Source: a virus. From it: DNA of 62,088 nt. A program made the translations under genes and the position numbers. The stretch lies in the IMG/VR virus record IMGVR_UViG_3300046007_006509, positions 1 to 62,088 of that record. One strand, written 5' to 3'. Under the pieces are notes generated by a model. That model searched no databases. It saw nothing but the letters and a program-made list of their open reading frames with translations, and was not told the DNA's origin. Position 1 is the first letter of the stretch, and every line of letters begins with the position of its first letter. Shown one piece after another: positions 23,666-32,551 of the stretch.

Positions 23666-24310
23666 ATGAAACAAATTAACTTATTTGACATAAACCTATT
23701 TGAATTTCAGTGTGATAATAAATTAACAAAGTTTGTATATGATGAAATCATCCAATTAGATAGGAATCAACAAATATTTTGGAATAAAACTCGCGGAGAT
23801 AATCCAGGAAATGCAGGATATCTCAACAAAGAAACCTCTAAATTTTATTATAATAAAGAATTGTATAATTGGTTTGACACTTGTATTGAAAGCGTAAGTA
23901 CATCTGTACTTAAAAGAAAACAAGTTATTTGTGATACTTGGATTACCAAACATCAATTTTTAGAATATTCAGATTTTCATAAACATAGTTTTTCTGTGCT
24001 TAGTGGAGTTTTTTATTTTAACGACGGCAGTCCTATTGAATTTCAAATGCAACATCCGTGGTTAAGCAATTTGAAATTCTTTTATCCTGACGATACCACT
24101 GTATTAAAATCATCCTACACTCCTAGTGCAGGAAAATTAATTTTATTTCCTAGTGATATACAACATAAAGTAAGCGTAAACAAAACTAAAGAACCTAGAT
24201 ATTCTTTAGTTTTTAATACTTTTTTCGATGGTCTGATTTCCTCTCATCATACAGGTAAGTTAAATTTAAGTACAGCACCTGTGAAAAACTTTTCAGAAAA
24301 TACTATTTAA
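23666..24310 (+). CDS. 2OG-Fe(II) oxygenase, tandem copy 2
   Basis: 214 residues with the same architecture as the preceding gene: H105-x-H107 in YSDFHKHSFSVLSGVFYF, distal FPSDIQHKV and PRYSLVFNTFF. Shared start pattern (FDINLFEFQCDN against FDTYNFECDN) shows a tandem duplication followed by divergence, especially in the central segment before the distal His. Three bases separate the two genes. The copies may act on different substrates or as a heterodimer; this is inference. Confidence 0.85.
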   Translation: MKQINLFDINLFEFQCDNKLTKFVYDEIIQLDRNQQIFWNKTRGDNPGNAGYLNKETSKFYYNKELYNWFDTCIESVSTSVLKRKQVICDTWITKHQFLEYSDFHKHSFSVLSGVFYFNDGSPIEFQMQHPWLSNLKFFYPDDTTVLKSSYTPSAGKLILFPSDIQHKVSVNKTKEPRYSLVFNTFFDGLISSHHTGKLNLSTAPVKNFSENTI

Positions 24311-25332
24311 TGAATGTCTTACACATAAAATGCAATGAACATCTTTTGTATTTCATGCAATGTGGGATGATGAGGTTAAGTGCTTATGACCTTAAATTCA
24401 TTCAAAATTTGCAAACAATAATTGCATCGGCAAATAAAATTACCTCAAATCAAGTAGCTCTTTTTGATAAATTGGTTTTGAAATATGGCAGACAATTTTT
24501 AAAACATAAAATTTCTCCAGAGCATATTTCTACTTTACAGTGGAACACTCCTATGGTGATGAGTGATCCGAAATTTACTGAAGCCTATATTTGCATTGAA
24601 AACGATATAATAAAATTTCGTTCACCATTTTCTAAAAAATTTGTTGATGCTATGAGAAATAATAAACATCATAGTTTTAAATGGATTAAGGATACTAAGA
24701 ATTATCAAACAAATTTTAATGCAAACTCCTTTAAGGTCATTGTTGATTTAGCACATGAACATTATGAAAGACTTAATTTTTGTCCTATTACAAAAGAATT
24801 ACTACTTGATTTAATTGAAAAGTACGGAGAGGTAAAGTATTGGGCACCTACACTAGTCAAAATTAACAATCAGTACATGATTGCCGCAATAAATAATCAT
24901 GTCAATTCTGCTATTGAAAATATTACATTATCGGATGATCCTTTTTGCTTATCTACATTATCTGTATATGGTGTGGATATATGCGATTCAATAATTCAAA
25001 ATAATAAACTGTTAAAATTCTCGGGTACCTATGCACCTGAGGTAGACATTCACACTGAAGATATTGTATCATACTTAAAAGCAATAGAATGTGATGCAGT
25101 ATTTTTTGCAGGAAAGAGTTTTTTAAATAAAGCGGCTATTTATCCGCAACTACTTCAAAAACTCAATGACGAGAAAATTATCTATCACGTTAAGTTTGAT
25201 CCAAGTCAACATGAACTTGTAAAAAAATATAACAGACCTGTGCTGATTAACTTTGCCTACAATTTCTCGCCGGGGGCCCATTTTCTTAAGATAATTAAAG
25301 TAAAAAATTCGATTGAAGTTAATATTAAATGA
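24310..25332 (+). CDS. Unknown protein upstream of uvsW, 340 aa
   Basis: No catalytic motif recognised. Segments ITSNQVALFDKLVLKYGRQF, TPMVMSDPKFTEAYICIEND and WAPTLVKINNQYMIAAINN look conserved-type. The C-terminal third (DAVFFAGKSFLNKAA, HVKFDPSQHE) is alpha/beta. It overlaps the UvsW start by 4 bases, so the two are probably made in step. It may be a helicase partner or a split-off domain of a longer helicase; the evidence is positional only. Confidence 0.65.
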   Translation: MNVLHIKCNEHLLYFMQCGMMRLSAYDLKFIQNLQTIIASANKITSNQVALFDKLVLKYGRQFLKHKISPEHISTLQWNTPMVMSDPKFTEAYICIENDIIKFRSPFSKKFVDAMRNNKHHSFKWIKDTKNYQTNFNANSFKVIVDLAHEHYERLNFCPITKELLLDLIEKYGEVKYWAPTLVKINNQYMIAAINNHVNSAIENITLSDDPFCLSTLSVYGVDICDSIIQNNKLLKFSGTYAPEVDIHTEDIVSYLKAIECDAVFFAGKSFLNKAAIYPQLLQKLNDEKIIYHVKFDPSQHELVKKYNRPVLINFAYNFSPGAHFLKIIKVKNSIEVNIK

Positions 25333-26786
25333 AACAATGTAAATTAGTCATCAAAGATGAGGTTAATGTAAAACTAGAAGGGTTAGAATTAGCCGATCGT
25401 AAAACATTAATGAAAATGTTTGAGTATGAAAAGCCGGGGGCAAGATATCTACCTTCGGTACGATTGGGCAGATGGAATGGTAAGATAAGTTATTTTAGTT
25501 TAGGCGGATCAACATATGTAAATTTGTTACCTGAAATATTACCGCTATTAGATCAAGCTGGATATGATATTGAATTGGATGATCAACGCACATATCGCAC
25601 TACTTTTAGTTTCACTCAAGTGTCCGAAAATACTTTTTCTAACTTTACATGGCCAAAAGGTCATCCAAGATCAGGCGAACCTATTATTTTGCGTGACTAT
25701 CAAGTGCAAGTAATTAATGACTTCTTAGCTAATCCACAATCAATACAAGAAGTTGCAACTGGCGCAGGTAAAACAATTACTACAGCGGCGCTAAGTTATA
25801 GTGTGCAAGAGTATGGTCGCAGTATTATTATTGTTCCTAACAAAAGTCTAGTTACACAAACAGAAGAAGATTACAAAAATGTAGGATTGGATGTAGGTGT
25901 ATACTTTGGTGACAGAAAAGAATGGGGTAAGACACATACAATTTGTACTTGGCAAAGTCTTAATAATTTACTTAAAGACACACAATCAAAAACAGCAGAG
26001 TTTACCATTCAAGAATTCATCGAAGATGTTGTTTGTGTTATGGTTGATGAAGTACATATGGCGAAAGCAGATGCACTTAAAACATTACTAACAGGGGTGT
26101 TTAGTCATGTGCCCATTCGCTGGGGTCTTACTGGCACGATACCTAAAGAAAAGTATAATGCACAGGCGTTGTATATAAGTTTAGGAAATGTAATTGGCAA
26201 ATTGTCTGCAAGTGAATTACAGGATAAGGGTGTACTTGCTCAATGTCACGTCAATATTGTTCAGCTACAAGATAATGTAGAATTTACAAATTATCAAAGT
26301 GAGCTTAAACATTTGTTAGAGGATACAAACAGGTTAGATAAAGTTGCAGAATTAATTACAAAAATAAAAGAATCGGGAAACACACTTATACTAGTTGATA
26401 GAGTTGCAGCAGGTCGAGAATTAGTTAGTAGAATAAAAGATGCTGTATTTGTAAGTGGTGAAACCAAATTAACTGAGCGTAAGGAAGAATATGATGAAAT
26501 TGCGACATCTACTAACAAGGTTATTGTGGCGACTTATGGTGTGGCCGCTGTGGGTATTAATATTCCTAGGATTTTTAATCTGGTTCTTCTGGAACCCGGA
26601 AAGAGCTTTGTTAGGGTTATACAATCAATTGGGCGAGGTATTAGAAAAGCTGAGGACAAAGAGTTCGTACAAATCTGGGACATAACTAGCAGTTGCAAAT
26701 TCGCCAAACGACATTTAACCCAAAGAAAATCGTTTTATAAGGAAGCAAACTATCCATTTGACTTGGAAAAAATGACTTACCGATGA
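25329..26786 (+). CDS. uvsW: UvsW-like DNA helicase
   Basis: Superfamily 2 helicase that in T4 unwinds R-loops and branched recombination intermediates and shuts off origin replication. Walker A VATGAGKT (142-149), DEVH box at 240-243, motif III GLTGT, and the C-terminal motifs IVATYGVAAVGINIP and QSIGRGIRK are in order. The N-terminal 110 residues (LPSVRLGRWNGKISYF) match the small DNA-binding domain of UvsW. 485 residues, intact. Confidence 0.93.
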   Translation: MKQCKLVIKDEVNVKLEGLELADRKTLMKMFEYEKPGARYLPSVRLGRWNGKISYFSLGGSTYVNLLPEILPLLDQAGYDIELDDQRTYRTTFSFTQVSENTFSNFTWPKGHPRSGEPIILRDYQVQVINDFLANPQSIQEVATGAGKTITTAALSYSVQEYGRSIIIVPNKSLVTQTEEDYKNVGLDVGVYFGDRKEWGKTHTICTWQSLNNLLKDTQSKTAEFTIQEFIEDVVCVMVDEVHMAKADALKTLLTGVFSHVPIRWGLTGTIPKEKYNAQALYISLGNVIGKLSASELQDKGVLAQCHVNIVQLQDNVEFTNYQSELKHLLEDTNRLDKVAELITKIKESGNTLILVDRVAAGRELVSRIKDAVFVSGETKLTERKEEYDEIATSTNKVIVATYGVAAVGINIPRIFNLVLLEPGKSFVRVIQSIGRGIRKAEDKEFVQIWDITSSCKFAKRHLTQRKSFYKEANYPFDLEKMTYR

Positions 26787-26792
26787 TATAAT
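26787..26792 (+). promoter_or_regulatory. Possible extended -10 promoter
   Basis: TGATATAAT at 26784-26792 is an extended -10 element. A weak TTGGAA lies 18 bases upstream of the hexamer. The ATG of the next gene follows by six bases, so transcripts from here would be almost leaderless. Confidence 0.45.
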
Positions 26793-26798
26793 ATACAT

Positions 26799-27299
26799 AT
26801 GAGAATTCTTACACTCGACAATCGTTTTTACAATCTGGAAACATTACCAGATGAGATAGATGACCTGCGCTTTGCGATACTAGACAATAGTAATCCAGCT
26901 AATGTTGACTATCATTACATACCACTAATATTTTTAGAATCATTTAGTTCTCCTGCTCTTGTATTGAAAATAGGAGATACTAAAATTAAAATGCCAGTAG
27001 ACTGGCAAATACTTATTGGCGAAAAAGATCATGGCGATCTTGAAACATTACCACTAACAAGTGTGAATGACAGAGGTTTTAGCGCATTTGAGTTTAACCC
27101 ACTCAGTAGTTTTAGTCCAAGTTTTTTACCAATTGAAATTGTAGATATCTACCATGATGTAACATGGTATGCTCCTAGATTAAAGAATGGTCAATTTTTA
27201 TGTGTTCCCATTGACGATGGTCCTGAACCCAGATGTGTTTACTTTGTTAAAGAGATTAGTAGAAACTGTGAGATTGTGGATTACAGTCAGGCGTTTTAA
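26799..27299 (+). CDS. Conserved T4-like phage protein of unknown function, 166 aa
   Basis: Begins MRILTLDNRFYNLETLPDEI and contains ALVLKIGDTKIKMPVDWQIL, GDLETLPLTSVNDRGFSAFE and CVYFVKEISRN. I recognise it as a hypothetical protein of T4-like cyanophages and related marine phages, where it also lies among replication genes. No enzymatic motif. It overlaps the clamp-loader gene start (TAATG), so a role linked to replication or late transcription is plausible. Confidence 0.75.
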   Translation: MRILTLDNRFYNLETLPDEIDDLRFAILDNSNPANVDYHYIPLIFLESFSSPALVLKIGDTKIKMPVDWQILIGEKDHGDLETLPLTSVNDRGFSAFEFNPLSSFSPSFLPIEIVDIYHDVTWYAPRLKNGQFLCVPIDDGPEPRCVYFVKEISRNCEIVDYSQAF

Positions 27300-27892
27300 T
27301 GGCAACTAAAAAATCAGTACCCAAAGAAGAAAAGTTTGAAAAACAAGATATTGACTTGTTTGAAGTTCTTGCCGCTTTAGATAAAAAAGATTATGGGTAT
27401 TATGATAGATTGACTGAAGATCAGAAACGCAAGTTTGTGCCATTCATGCTAACACATTGGATGAGTGCAATCAAGGCTAATGAGGGTTTATCAAGATATT
27501 ATGTGATGAGTACCAACGAATATGCAAACAAATATTTGTTTAATGAGTTTATTGGCAAGCACCCGAAGTTACAATGGTTGATGTTGTGTAGTTCAAGTCC
27601 AGGTTTAGGTAAGCAATTTCATCAATGGATACCTCACATTAGAGATAAAGTGACAAAATTCAAAGAAAATGCTACAATTAAAGAAATCAAAGAATACTAT
27701 GCAAAGATTTATCCAAAAGCAGATGATTCTTCTTTGCAAGAAATAGCAAAAACTTTTGTCGAAGAACAAAAAAGAAAAATGTACTTGGCAAAAGTTTATC
27801 CCAATATGAAAATAACTGATATAGAAGCGTTAAATCAAATTGTTACAGATAAAGATATTGAGCAATATGAAAAAGACAGAGGTAACATCTAA
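27299..27892 (+). CDS. gp62: Clamp-loader small subunit (gp62-like), probable
   Basis: In T4, gp62 with gp44 loads the sliding clamp. This 197-residue protein has a helical layout of FEVLAALDKKDYGYYDRL, FMLTHWMSAIKANEG, STNEYANKYLFNEF, KHPKLQWLMLC and GLGKQFHQWIP, which matches the phage clamp loader A pattern (a run of short helices ending in a G-K-x-x-x-W element). Its neighbourhood of replication genes agrees. Sequence identity to T4 gp62 itself is low by eye, so the call is moderate. Confidence 0.65.
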   Translation: MATKKSVPKEEKFEKQDIDLFEVLAALDKKDYGYYDRLTEDQKRKFVPFMLTHWMSAIKANEGLSRYYVMSTNEYANKYLFNEFIGKHPKLQWLMLCSSSPGLGKQFHQWIPHIRDKVTKFKENATIKEIKEYYAKIYPKADDSSLQEIAKTFVEEQKRKMYLAKVYPNMKITDIEALNQIVTDKDIEQYEKDRGNI

Positions 27893-28568
27893 AGGTTCTT
27901 TTGGATGTGAGTTTTGTGGCCGCAGTTTTATTCGTGAGTCAACAGTACTCAAACATATCTGCGAGTATAAACATCGATGGCTTGAAAAAGATAGACCAAG
28001 TAACCGTATAGGTTTTCAGGCTTGGATTCAATTTTACAAAAAGAATTCTGCAAGTAAAAAGAATAAGACTTACGAAGAATTTATTAAATCCCAATACTAT
28101 GCTGCCTTCATTAAATTTGGTATGTATTGCGTAGATGCAAATGTTATTAATGTTTCTAGGTATGCAGACTGGCTTGTAAAAAATCAAATTAAAATTGATA
28201 CATGGAACACAGATACAAACTACACAAAATTTCTAGTAGAATATTTGCGAGTTGAAGATCCATTGGATGCAATTCATAGAAGTATTGAAACTTGTGTCGA
28301 GTTAACAATAGATCAAAGCATATTATCAAAGGATGTTTTAAGGTACGCAAATAAAAACCGTGTTTGTTTTCAAATCACAAAAGGTAAAATCAGCCCATGG
28401 ATGCTATATCATAGTGAAAGCGGTTTAGAATTTCTTGCAAGTATCGATAGCACTCAACAAAAAATGATTATGGATTATATTAATCCTGAACAATGGGCAA
28501 TCAAATTTAAACGCAACTCAGATTCTGTAACACAAGTTAAAGAAATTTTATCAACCGCAGGCTATTAA
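27867..28568 (+). CDS. Zinc-finger phage protein, 233 aa
   Basis: Start MKKTEVTSKG at 27867, overlapping the previous gene. The N-terminus carries a C2H2-like finger, C14-x2-C17-x12-H30-x5-H36 (CEFCGRSF, LKHICEYKHRW). The remaining 190 residues are helical, with YYAAFIKFGMYCVDANVI and GKISPWMLYHSESGLEFLAS. I recognise the type from marine T4-like phages without a known function; the finger suggests DNA or RNA binding. Confidence 0.72.
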   Translation: MKKTEVTSKGSFGCEFCGRSFIRESTVLKHICEYKHRWLEKDRPSNRIGFQAWIQFYKKNSASKKNKTYEEFIKSQYYAAFIKFGMYCVDANVINVSRYADWLVKNQIKIDTWNTDTNYTKFLVEYLRVEDPLDAIHRSIETCVELTIDQSILSKDVLRYANKNRVCFQITKGKISPWMLYHSESGLEFLASIDSTQQKMIMDYINPEQWAIKFKRNSDSVTQVKEILSTAGY

Positions 28569-28577
28569 GGAGCAGCC

Positions 28578-30638
28578 ATGAAGTTAAAAACACTAGCATT
28601 TAGTATTGCATTAATGATGGGTAATGCATATGGTCAAACTACTAAGTTTGAAACTAGTGAGTATCTACTAAGTAAATCACTTAAATTAATTAATGCAAGT
28701 TCTGCTTATAATCGCGGATATACAGGTAAAGATAGTGTGATTGGTGTTATCGATACTGGTATCGATACCAGTAATGACCAGTTTAAAAATAAAATTCTTT
28801 TTGTAAATGATTTTTCAAGTAGTGGAACCATAATTGATAGAGTTGGTCATGGTACTCACGTTGCAGGTATTGCCGCCGCAGCCAGAGATGGTATAGGAGT
28901 TCACGGCGTAGCTTATGATGCAAAATTAATTATCGCCAAGGTAACAGATAACGGATCAGTCGGTACTGCTAACTTGATTAATGCCCTGTCATGGGTTAAC
29001 AGCACCGGAGCAGATGTCGTTAATATGAGTTTAGGCTGGATGGTATCAAGTAACTATTCTATGGCCAAACAAATCGGAACTGGTCTTTATTCAACAAAAT
29101 TTTCTAATACAGGTACTCTTCCAATTGGTAGTTTATTTGATGTGCCTGCCCTAGTAAAGTCTTTGCAAAGTGAAATGGTAATTGTTGTTTCAGCAGGCAA
29201 CGATAAAACAAAATGGTCACAGGGATTGGCAGGACTGGCAACTCTTACTGACAGTAAAGGGAATCTCGCACTAGGCGGTAGAATGATTATTGCCGGTAAC
29301 TACGATCAAAATTCAAATCAAGTTAATCCAACAAGTAATGGTGCAGCGCATTTATGCCAAAATGTTGTCAAGGGTGTAATGAATCAAGAATATTGTGCTG
29401 ATAAATTCAAGACATGGGAGTTTTACATTTTGGCACCAGGCACAAGTATTATTAGCACCGTGCCCAAGATAGATGGAATTCCACAAAAATTAGATTCATC
29501 GTTTAATCCAACCGGATTAGCTACAATGACAGGCACATCAATGTCAGCACCTGCAGTATCTGGAGCTGTTGCAATTATACATCAAATGTGGCCGCAAATG
29601 AAAGGTGCTAATATAGTAAGGTTGTTGCTTGTAACAGCAAACAAAACTATTCCCAATTACAATTTGTATGTACATGGACAAGGGTTGCTTGACCTAGAAA
29701 AAGCGACACGCCCTATCGGCAATTTGGGTATCCCAACAACAGGTAGGTTGTCTGGTCCCAATCTCACTAATGTCCGTCCGTTAGTTTATACGGGTGGTAG
29801 CGCAAGCACAGGTGGGTTGACTAATGTTATGGTTGTCGATGAATTTGAACGAGACTTTTATACTGATAGTAAATTGCTTACAGCCTATAAAGTTAAACCT
29901 CAATTCAATTTAAACCAAATGATGTTTACTTATGAAGGCAAAAATCCTTATGTGTTGTTTAATAATTACTCACATAAACACATTACAGGAAACAATTCTA
30001 TTGAATTTTCCATGTATAGAGATTTATACAACATGCAAAGCAATGTAGGTATGTTAGAGTTTGGATATAAAAAAGAGTATGATTATGCAAATGTAAAATT
30101 CATCGGTGGTTATTTTAACGAAGCAAACACTTGGTTGGGCAACACCATTGGTAGTTTTGCAGGTGAGGGTAATAATAAAAATAGTCATACTACTTACATG
30201 GGTCTGCATGTAAACAAGCAACTATCTAACACCAACTTATACGCTAGTTTTATTACAGGGGTAACCAATACAAATTCTAATAGTGAAAACATTACAAGTA
30301 TTGGCAAAGCATATAGTAATACCTATACTATGGGAGCAGAACATAATGTTGGAAATAATACCTTTGGATTAATGTACTATAAACCGGTAACTGTACATAG
30401 AGCTATGGCTGATATTGTTGCCCCTGTGGGATTAGATAATGAATTTAATATTATTCAAAACTCAAGAGCTAATCTGGCTGCATCAGTAAAAGAACATAGA
30501 CTTGGATTTTATCATAAGTTCGAAGATAAGAAGTATTATAAATCTATGGCATTTATCGAATCAAGGTATAATTATAGAGGTCAAGAAGGCATGAAAGACA
30601 CAGCAGTGGGTGTAAATTTTACTAAATACTTTCATTAA
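28578..30638 (+). CDS. Secreted subtilisin-like serine protease with beta-rich C-terminus
   Basis: 686 residues with a good ribosome-binding site (AAGGAG). Signal peptide MKLKTLAFSIALMMGNAYGQ. The S8 triad is complete: D59 in GVIDTGID, H91 in GHGTHVAG, S321 in GTSMSAP, and oxyanion N208 in SAGND. Residues about 400-686 are Tyr/Asn-rich alternating strands ending in an aromatic residue followed by His (VNFTKYFH), resembling an autotransporter-type beta-barrel. This suggests export across both membranes of the host, or a host gene carried by the phage. Such a protein is unusual in phages. Substrate unknown. Confidence 0.88.
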   Translation: MKLKTLAFSIALMMGNAYGQTTKFETSEYLLSKSLKLINASSAYNRGYTGKDSVIGVIDTGIDTSNDQFKNKILFVNDFSSSGTIIDRVGHGTHVAGIAAAARDGIGVHGVAYDAKLIIAKVTDNGSVGTANLINALSWVNSTGADVVNMSLGWMVSSNYSMAKQIGTGLYSTKFSNTGTLPIGSLFDVPALVKSLQSEMVIVVSAGNDKTKWSQGLAGLATLTDSKGNLALGGRMIIAGNYDQNSNQVNPTSNGAAHLCQNVVKGVMNQEYCADKFKTWEFYILAPGTSIISTVPKIDGIPQKLDSSFNPTGLATMTGTSMSAPAVSGAVAIIHQMWPQMKGANIVRLLLVTANKTIPNYNLYVHGQGLLDLEKATRPIGNLGIPTTGRLSGPNLTNVRPLVYTGGSASTGGLTNVMVVDEFERDFYTDSKLLTAYKVKPQFNLNQMMFTYEGKNPYVLFNNYSHKHITGNNSIEFSMYRDLYNMQSNVGMLEFGYKKEYDYANVKFIGGYFNEANTWLGNTIGSFAGEGNNKNSHTTYMGLHVNKQLSNTNLYASFITGVTNTNSNSENITSIGKAYSNTYTMGAEHNVGNNTFGLMYYKPVTVHRAMADIVAPVGLDNEFNIIQNSRANLAASVKEHRLGFYHKFEDKKYYKSMAFIESRYNYRGQEGMKDTAVGVNFTKYFH

Positions 30639-30838
30639 TGTCAGAATTTAATCATACAATTAGAATATCATGGAAGCACGGTGATGAAATAAGTAATTGG
30701 AATGAAAAGTGTGTGTATGCTTTAGAAAATTTCGGCTTGCCGGGTGATCGTTTTATAACCCATTGCAATGAAGATTATATGGAGTTTATATTTAAAAAAG
30801 AAGTTGATGCTATTCATTTTGCCCTAGCAGTATTATGA
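30638..30838 (+). CDS. LRWS-family small protein, 66 aa (degenerate end)
   Basis: First of the small-protein cluster. It contains ITHCNEDYMEFIFKKEVDAI and ends HFALAVL where relatives have F-x-LRWS, so the C-terminal motif is degraded. It overlaps the protease stop and the next start. Function unknown. Confidence 0.6.
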   Translation: MSEFNHTIRISWKHGDEISNWNEKCVYALENFGLPGDRFITHCNEDYMEFIFKKEVDAIHFALAVL

Positions 30839-31083
30839 CTATTGTAGAAAACTATTTTGATTATACTAGAGGGTGGGAAAATACCAATGCAGGGTGGTAT
30901 GAAGTGCAATTACCTTGGACCACAAGAAATAAAAGTAAAGAGGCTAAGGAAATGATACAGTGGATGTATGATAATCTAGATGGTACTGAAAAACATGCAA
31001 GGTGGATAGCTTTTGAAGATTGTGCTAAATTTAAGTTTAGATATGAGCGTGATGCTATAATGTTTACATTAAGATGGTCTTAA
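30835..31083 (+). CDS. LRWS-family small protein, 82 aa
   Basis: Ends in KFKFRYERDAIMFTLRWS, the complete family signature. The start overlaps the previous stop (ATGA). Upstream part is Trp/Tyr-rich (TRGWENTNAGWYEVQLPW). No known domain. Confidence 0.65.
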   Translation: MTIVENYFDYTRGWENTNAGWYEVQLPWTTRNKSKEAKEMIQWMYDNLDGTEKHARWIAFEDCAKFKFRYERDAIMFTLRWS

Positions 31084-31280
31084 ATTATAAATGGACATTG
31101 TCCCAACATAAAGAGGTTAACAGAGCACTAGAAATAGTACTCTACTTGAAACAACAAGGATTAGTAAATAATACAGATTTTACTTTTAGTGTAAATCCTG
31201 AAACTGAAAACACAGAATTTTTCTTCCACAAAGAAAATGCAGAAAAATATGCATCGATGATTTCACTTAAATTTTTATGA
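31074..31280 (+). CDS. LRWS-related small protein, 68 aa
   Basis: The ATG lies inside the upstream AGATGGTCT codons. The product has LSQHKEVNRALEIVLYLKQQ and ends with EFFFHKENAEKYASMISLKF, the same layout as relatives but a changed C-terminus. It is probably a diverged family member. Confidence 0.5.
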   Translation: MVLNYKWTLSQHKEVNRALEIVLYLKQQGLVNNTDFTFSVNPETENTEFFFHKENAEKYASMISLKFL

Positions 31281-31630
31281 CAAGTCCAATCGTAAAATAT
31301 TCACACAAAAACAAACATGTTGTAGAATGGCCTAGTATTGGACCAGTTAAAACAATAACCAGCCGTATGAAGTTATTGGAACTTATCTTTAATGAAGCAA
31401 AAGCATTTGAAGCGGGTTTGATGATTCAACTACAAGGATCACAATGTGATATATTGTGGCTAGATTTTACTGCGTTTGCTCAGGATGCTAATAGTTACTA
31501 TTCTGATTATTTACAAGATATGTATATTATACGGGGTGTGGTTTTTACTGAACAAAAATGTGCAGATATGTTTTACGATATTTTAGATAAAAAATTAATG
31601 TGGAGAATTCTAAGTGGCAGTACCGTTTGA
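31277..31630 (+). CDS. Unknown small protein within the LRWS cluster, 117 aa
   Basis: Starts MTSPIVKYSHKNKHVVEWPS at ATG overlapping the previous stop. It contains LQGSQCDILWLDFTAFAQDA and ends CADMFYDILDKKLMWRILSG. Longer than its neighbours and only loosely similar at the end (acidic helix then aromatic/basic residues). Function unknown. Confidence 0.6.
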   Translation: MTSPIVKYSHKNKHVVEWPSIGPVKTITSRMKLLELIFNEAKAFEAGLMIQLQGSQCDILWLDFTAFAQDANSYYSDYLQDMYIIRGVVFTEQKCADMFYDILDKKLMWRILSGSTV

Positions 31631-31859
31631 ACAAATCAGCCCGTTCATCGAATTTGTTGAATATGAGATTGTAAACCCAAAAGACACAGGTAAAAAAGTA
31701 TTTCGTTGTAAGGGCGATCCAACAACAGTTATTAAATGGTGTAGAAAAAATTTCGGAAATAGGGGAGATGGCTGGGACTTTTCAGGTTCAGGCAAAACGC
31801 TAGATATAACAATATGGTCTAGTAGATTAATAACAATGTACACATTATGGCAAGAATAG
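31614..31859 (+). CDS. LRWS-related small protein, 81 aa
   Basis: GTG start at 31614 overlapping the upstream gene by 17 bases; no nearer ATG is in frame at the N-terminus. The product has VFRCKGDPTTVIKWCRKNFG and ends LDITIWSSRLITMYTLWQE, a rearranged relative of F-x-LRWS. It overlaps the PhyH-like gene start. Confidence 0.55.
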   Translation: MAVPFEQISPFIEFVEYEIVNPKDTGKKVFRCKGDPTTVIKWCRKNFGNRGDGWDFSGSGKTLDITIWSSRLITMYTLWQE

Positions 31860-32551
31860 TAAAATCACAATTAACAGAAAATACAGGATATATCGTTTTA
31901 GAAAAAATTATTCCTGATCACTTGGTCGATAGTATAGTTGCAAAATTAGATACACTGTATCCTGTTCGTGCTTCAAGTTCAACTAAAAAATATGCAGAAA
32001 AAGATGATATTAAAAATTTGACTGACATAAGTGTTTGGTGGAGTCAAATGGTTATGGATTGGCCAGAGGTTATTGAAATTAATAACCTAATCATCGATAA
32101 AGTTAAAGAACATTTACATAATGCTGAATGGTATGCTAGTGATATTGTGACCATTGAAAAACATAGTAAATGGATAAACCCCCATATAGACACACCGCAT
32201 CGTTTTAAAAAATATAACTATGATAGAAGATTACTAGGTGTTCAGGCTATTGTCTCACTTTTTGATTTAGATAAAACTACAGGTGTTACGGGTGTCGTTC
32301 CTAGAAGTCAAACACAAGATTTTAATATAAATTTATGTTATCAAGGTTTTTATAATACTTGGTTCATGAAAAACTGTGTTCAACCTAATTTACCCAAAGG
32401 TAGTGTTTTGTTTTATAATTGCAGAGTTTTACACAGCAGTATGCCAAATGAACAAAATAGTCCTCGCCCAGCATTATTGTTAAATTACTTGGATGGTAGT
32501 ATAATTGAAGATGTAAAGACTATGGACAATATTTGGGCAAGTAATGGTTGA
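31847..32551 (+). CDS. PhyH-like 2OG-Fe(II) dioxygenase
   Basis: 234 residues. The iron-binding motif is H113-x-D115 (NPHIDTPH), the distal His is H196 in CRVLHSSMP and the 2-oxoglutarate arginine R207 in NSPRPALLL; TGVVPRSQ precedes the loop. This is the phytanoyl-CoA dioxygenase type, different from the HxH pair at 23.0-24.3 kb. It hydroxylates a small molecule or residue of unknown identity. It sits alone among tiny LRWS genes. Confidence 0.85.
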   Translation: MARIVKSQLTENTGYIVLEKIIPDHLVDSIVAKLDTLYPVRASSSTKKYAEKDDIKNLTDISVWWSQMVMDWPEVIEINNLIIDKVKEHLHNAEWYASDIVTIEKHSKWINPHIDTPHRFKKYNYDRRLLGVQAIVSLFDLDKTTGVTGVVPRSQTQDFNINLCYQGFYNTWFMKNCVQPNLPKGSVLFYNCRVLHSSMPNEQNSPRPALLLNYLDGSIIEDVKTMDNIWASNG

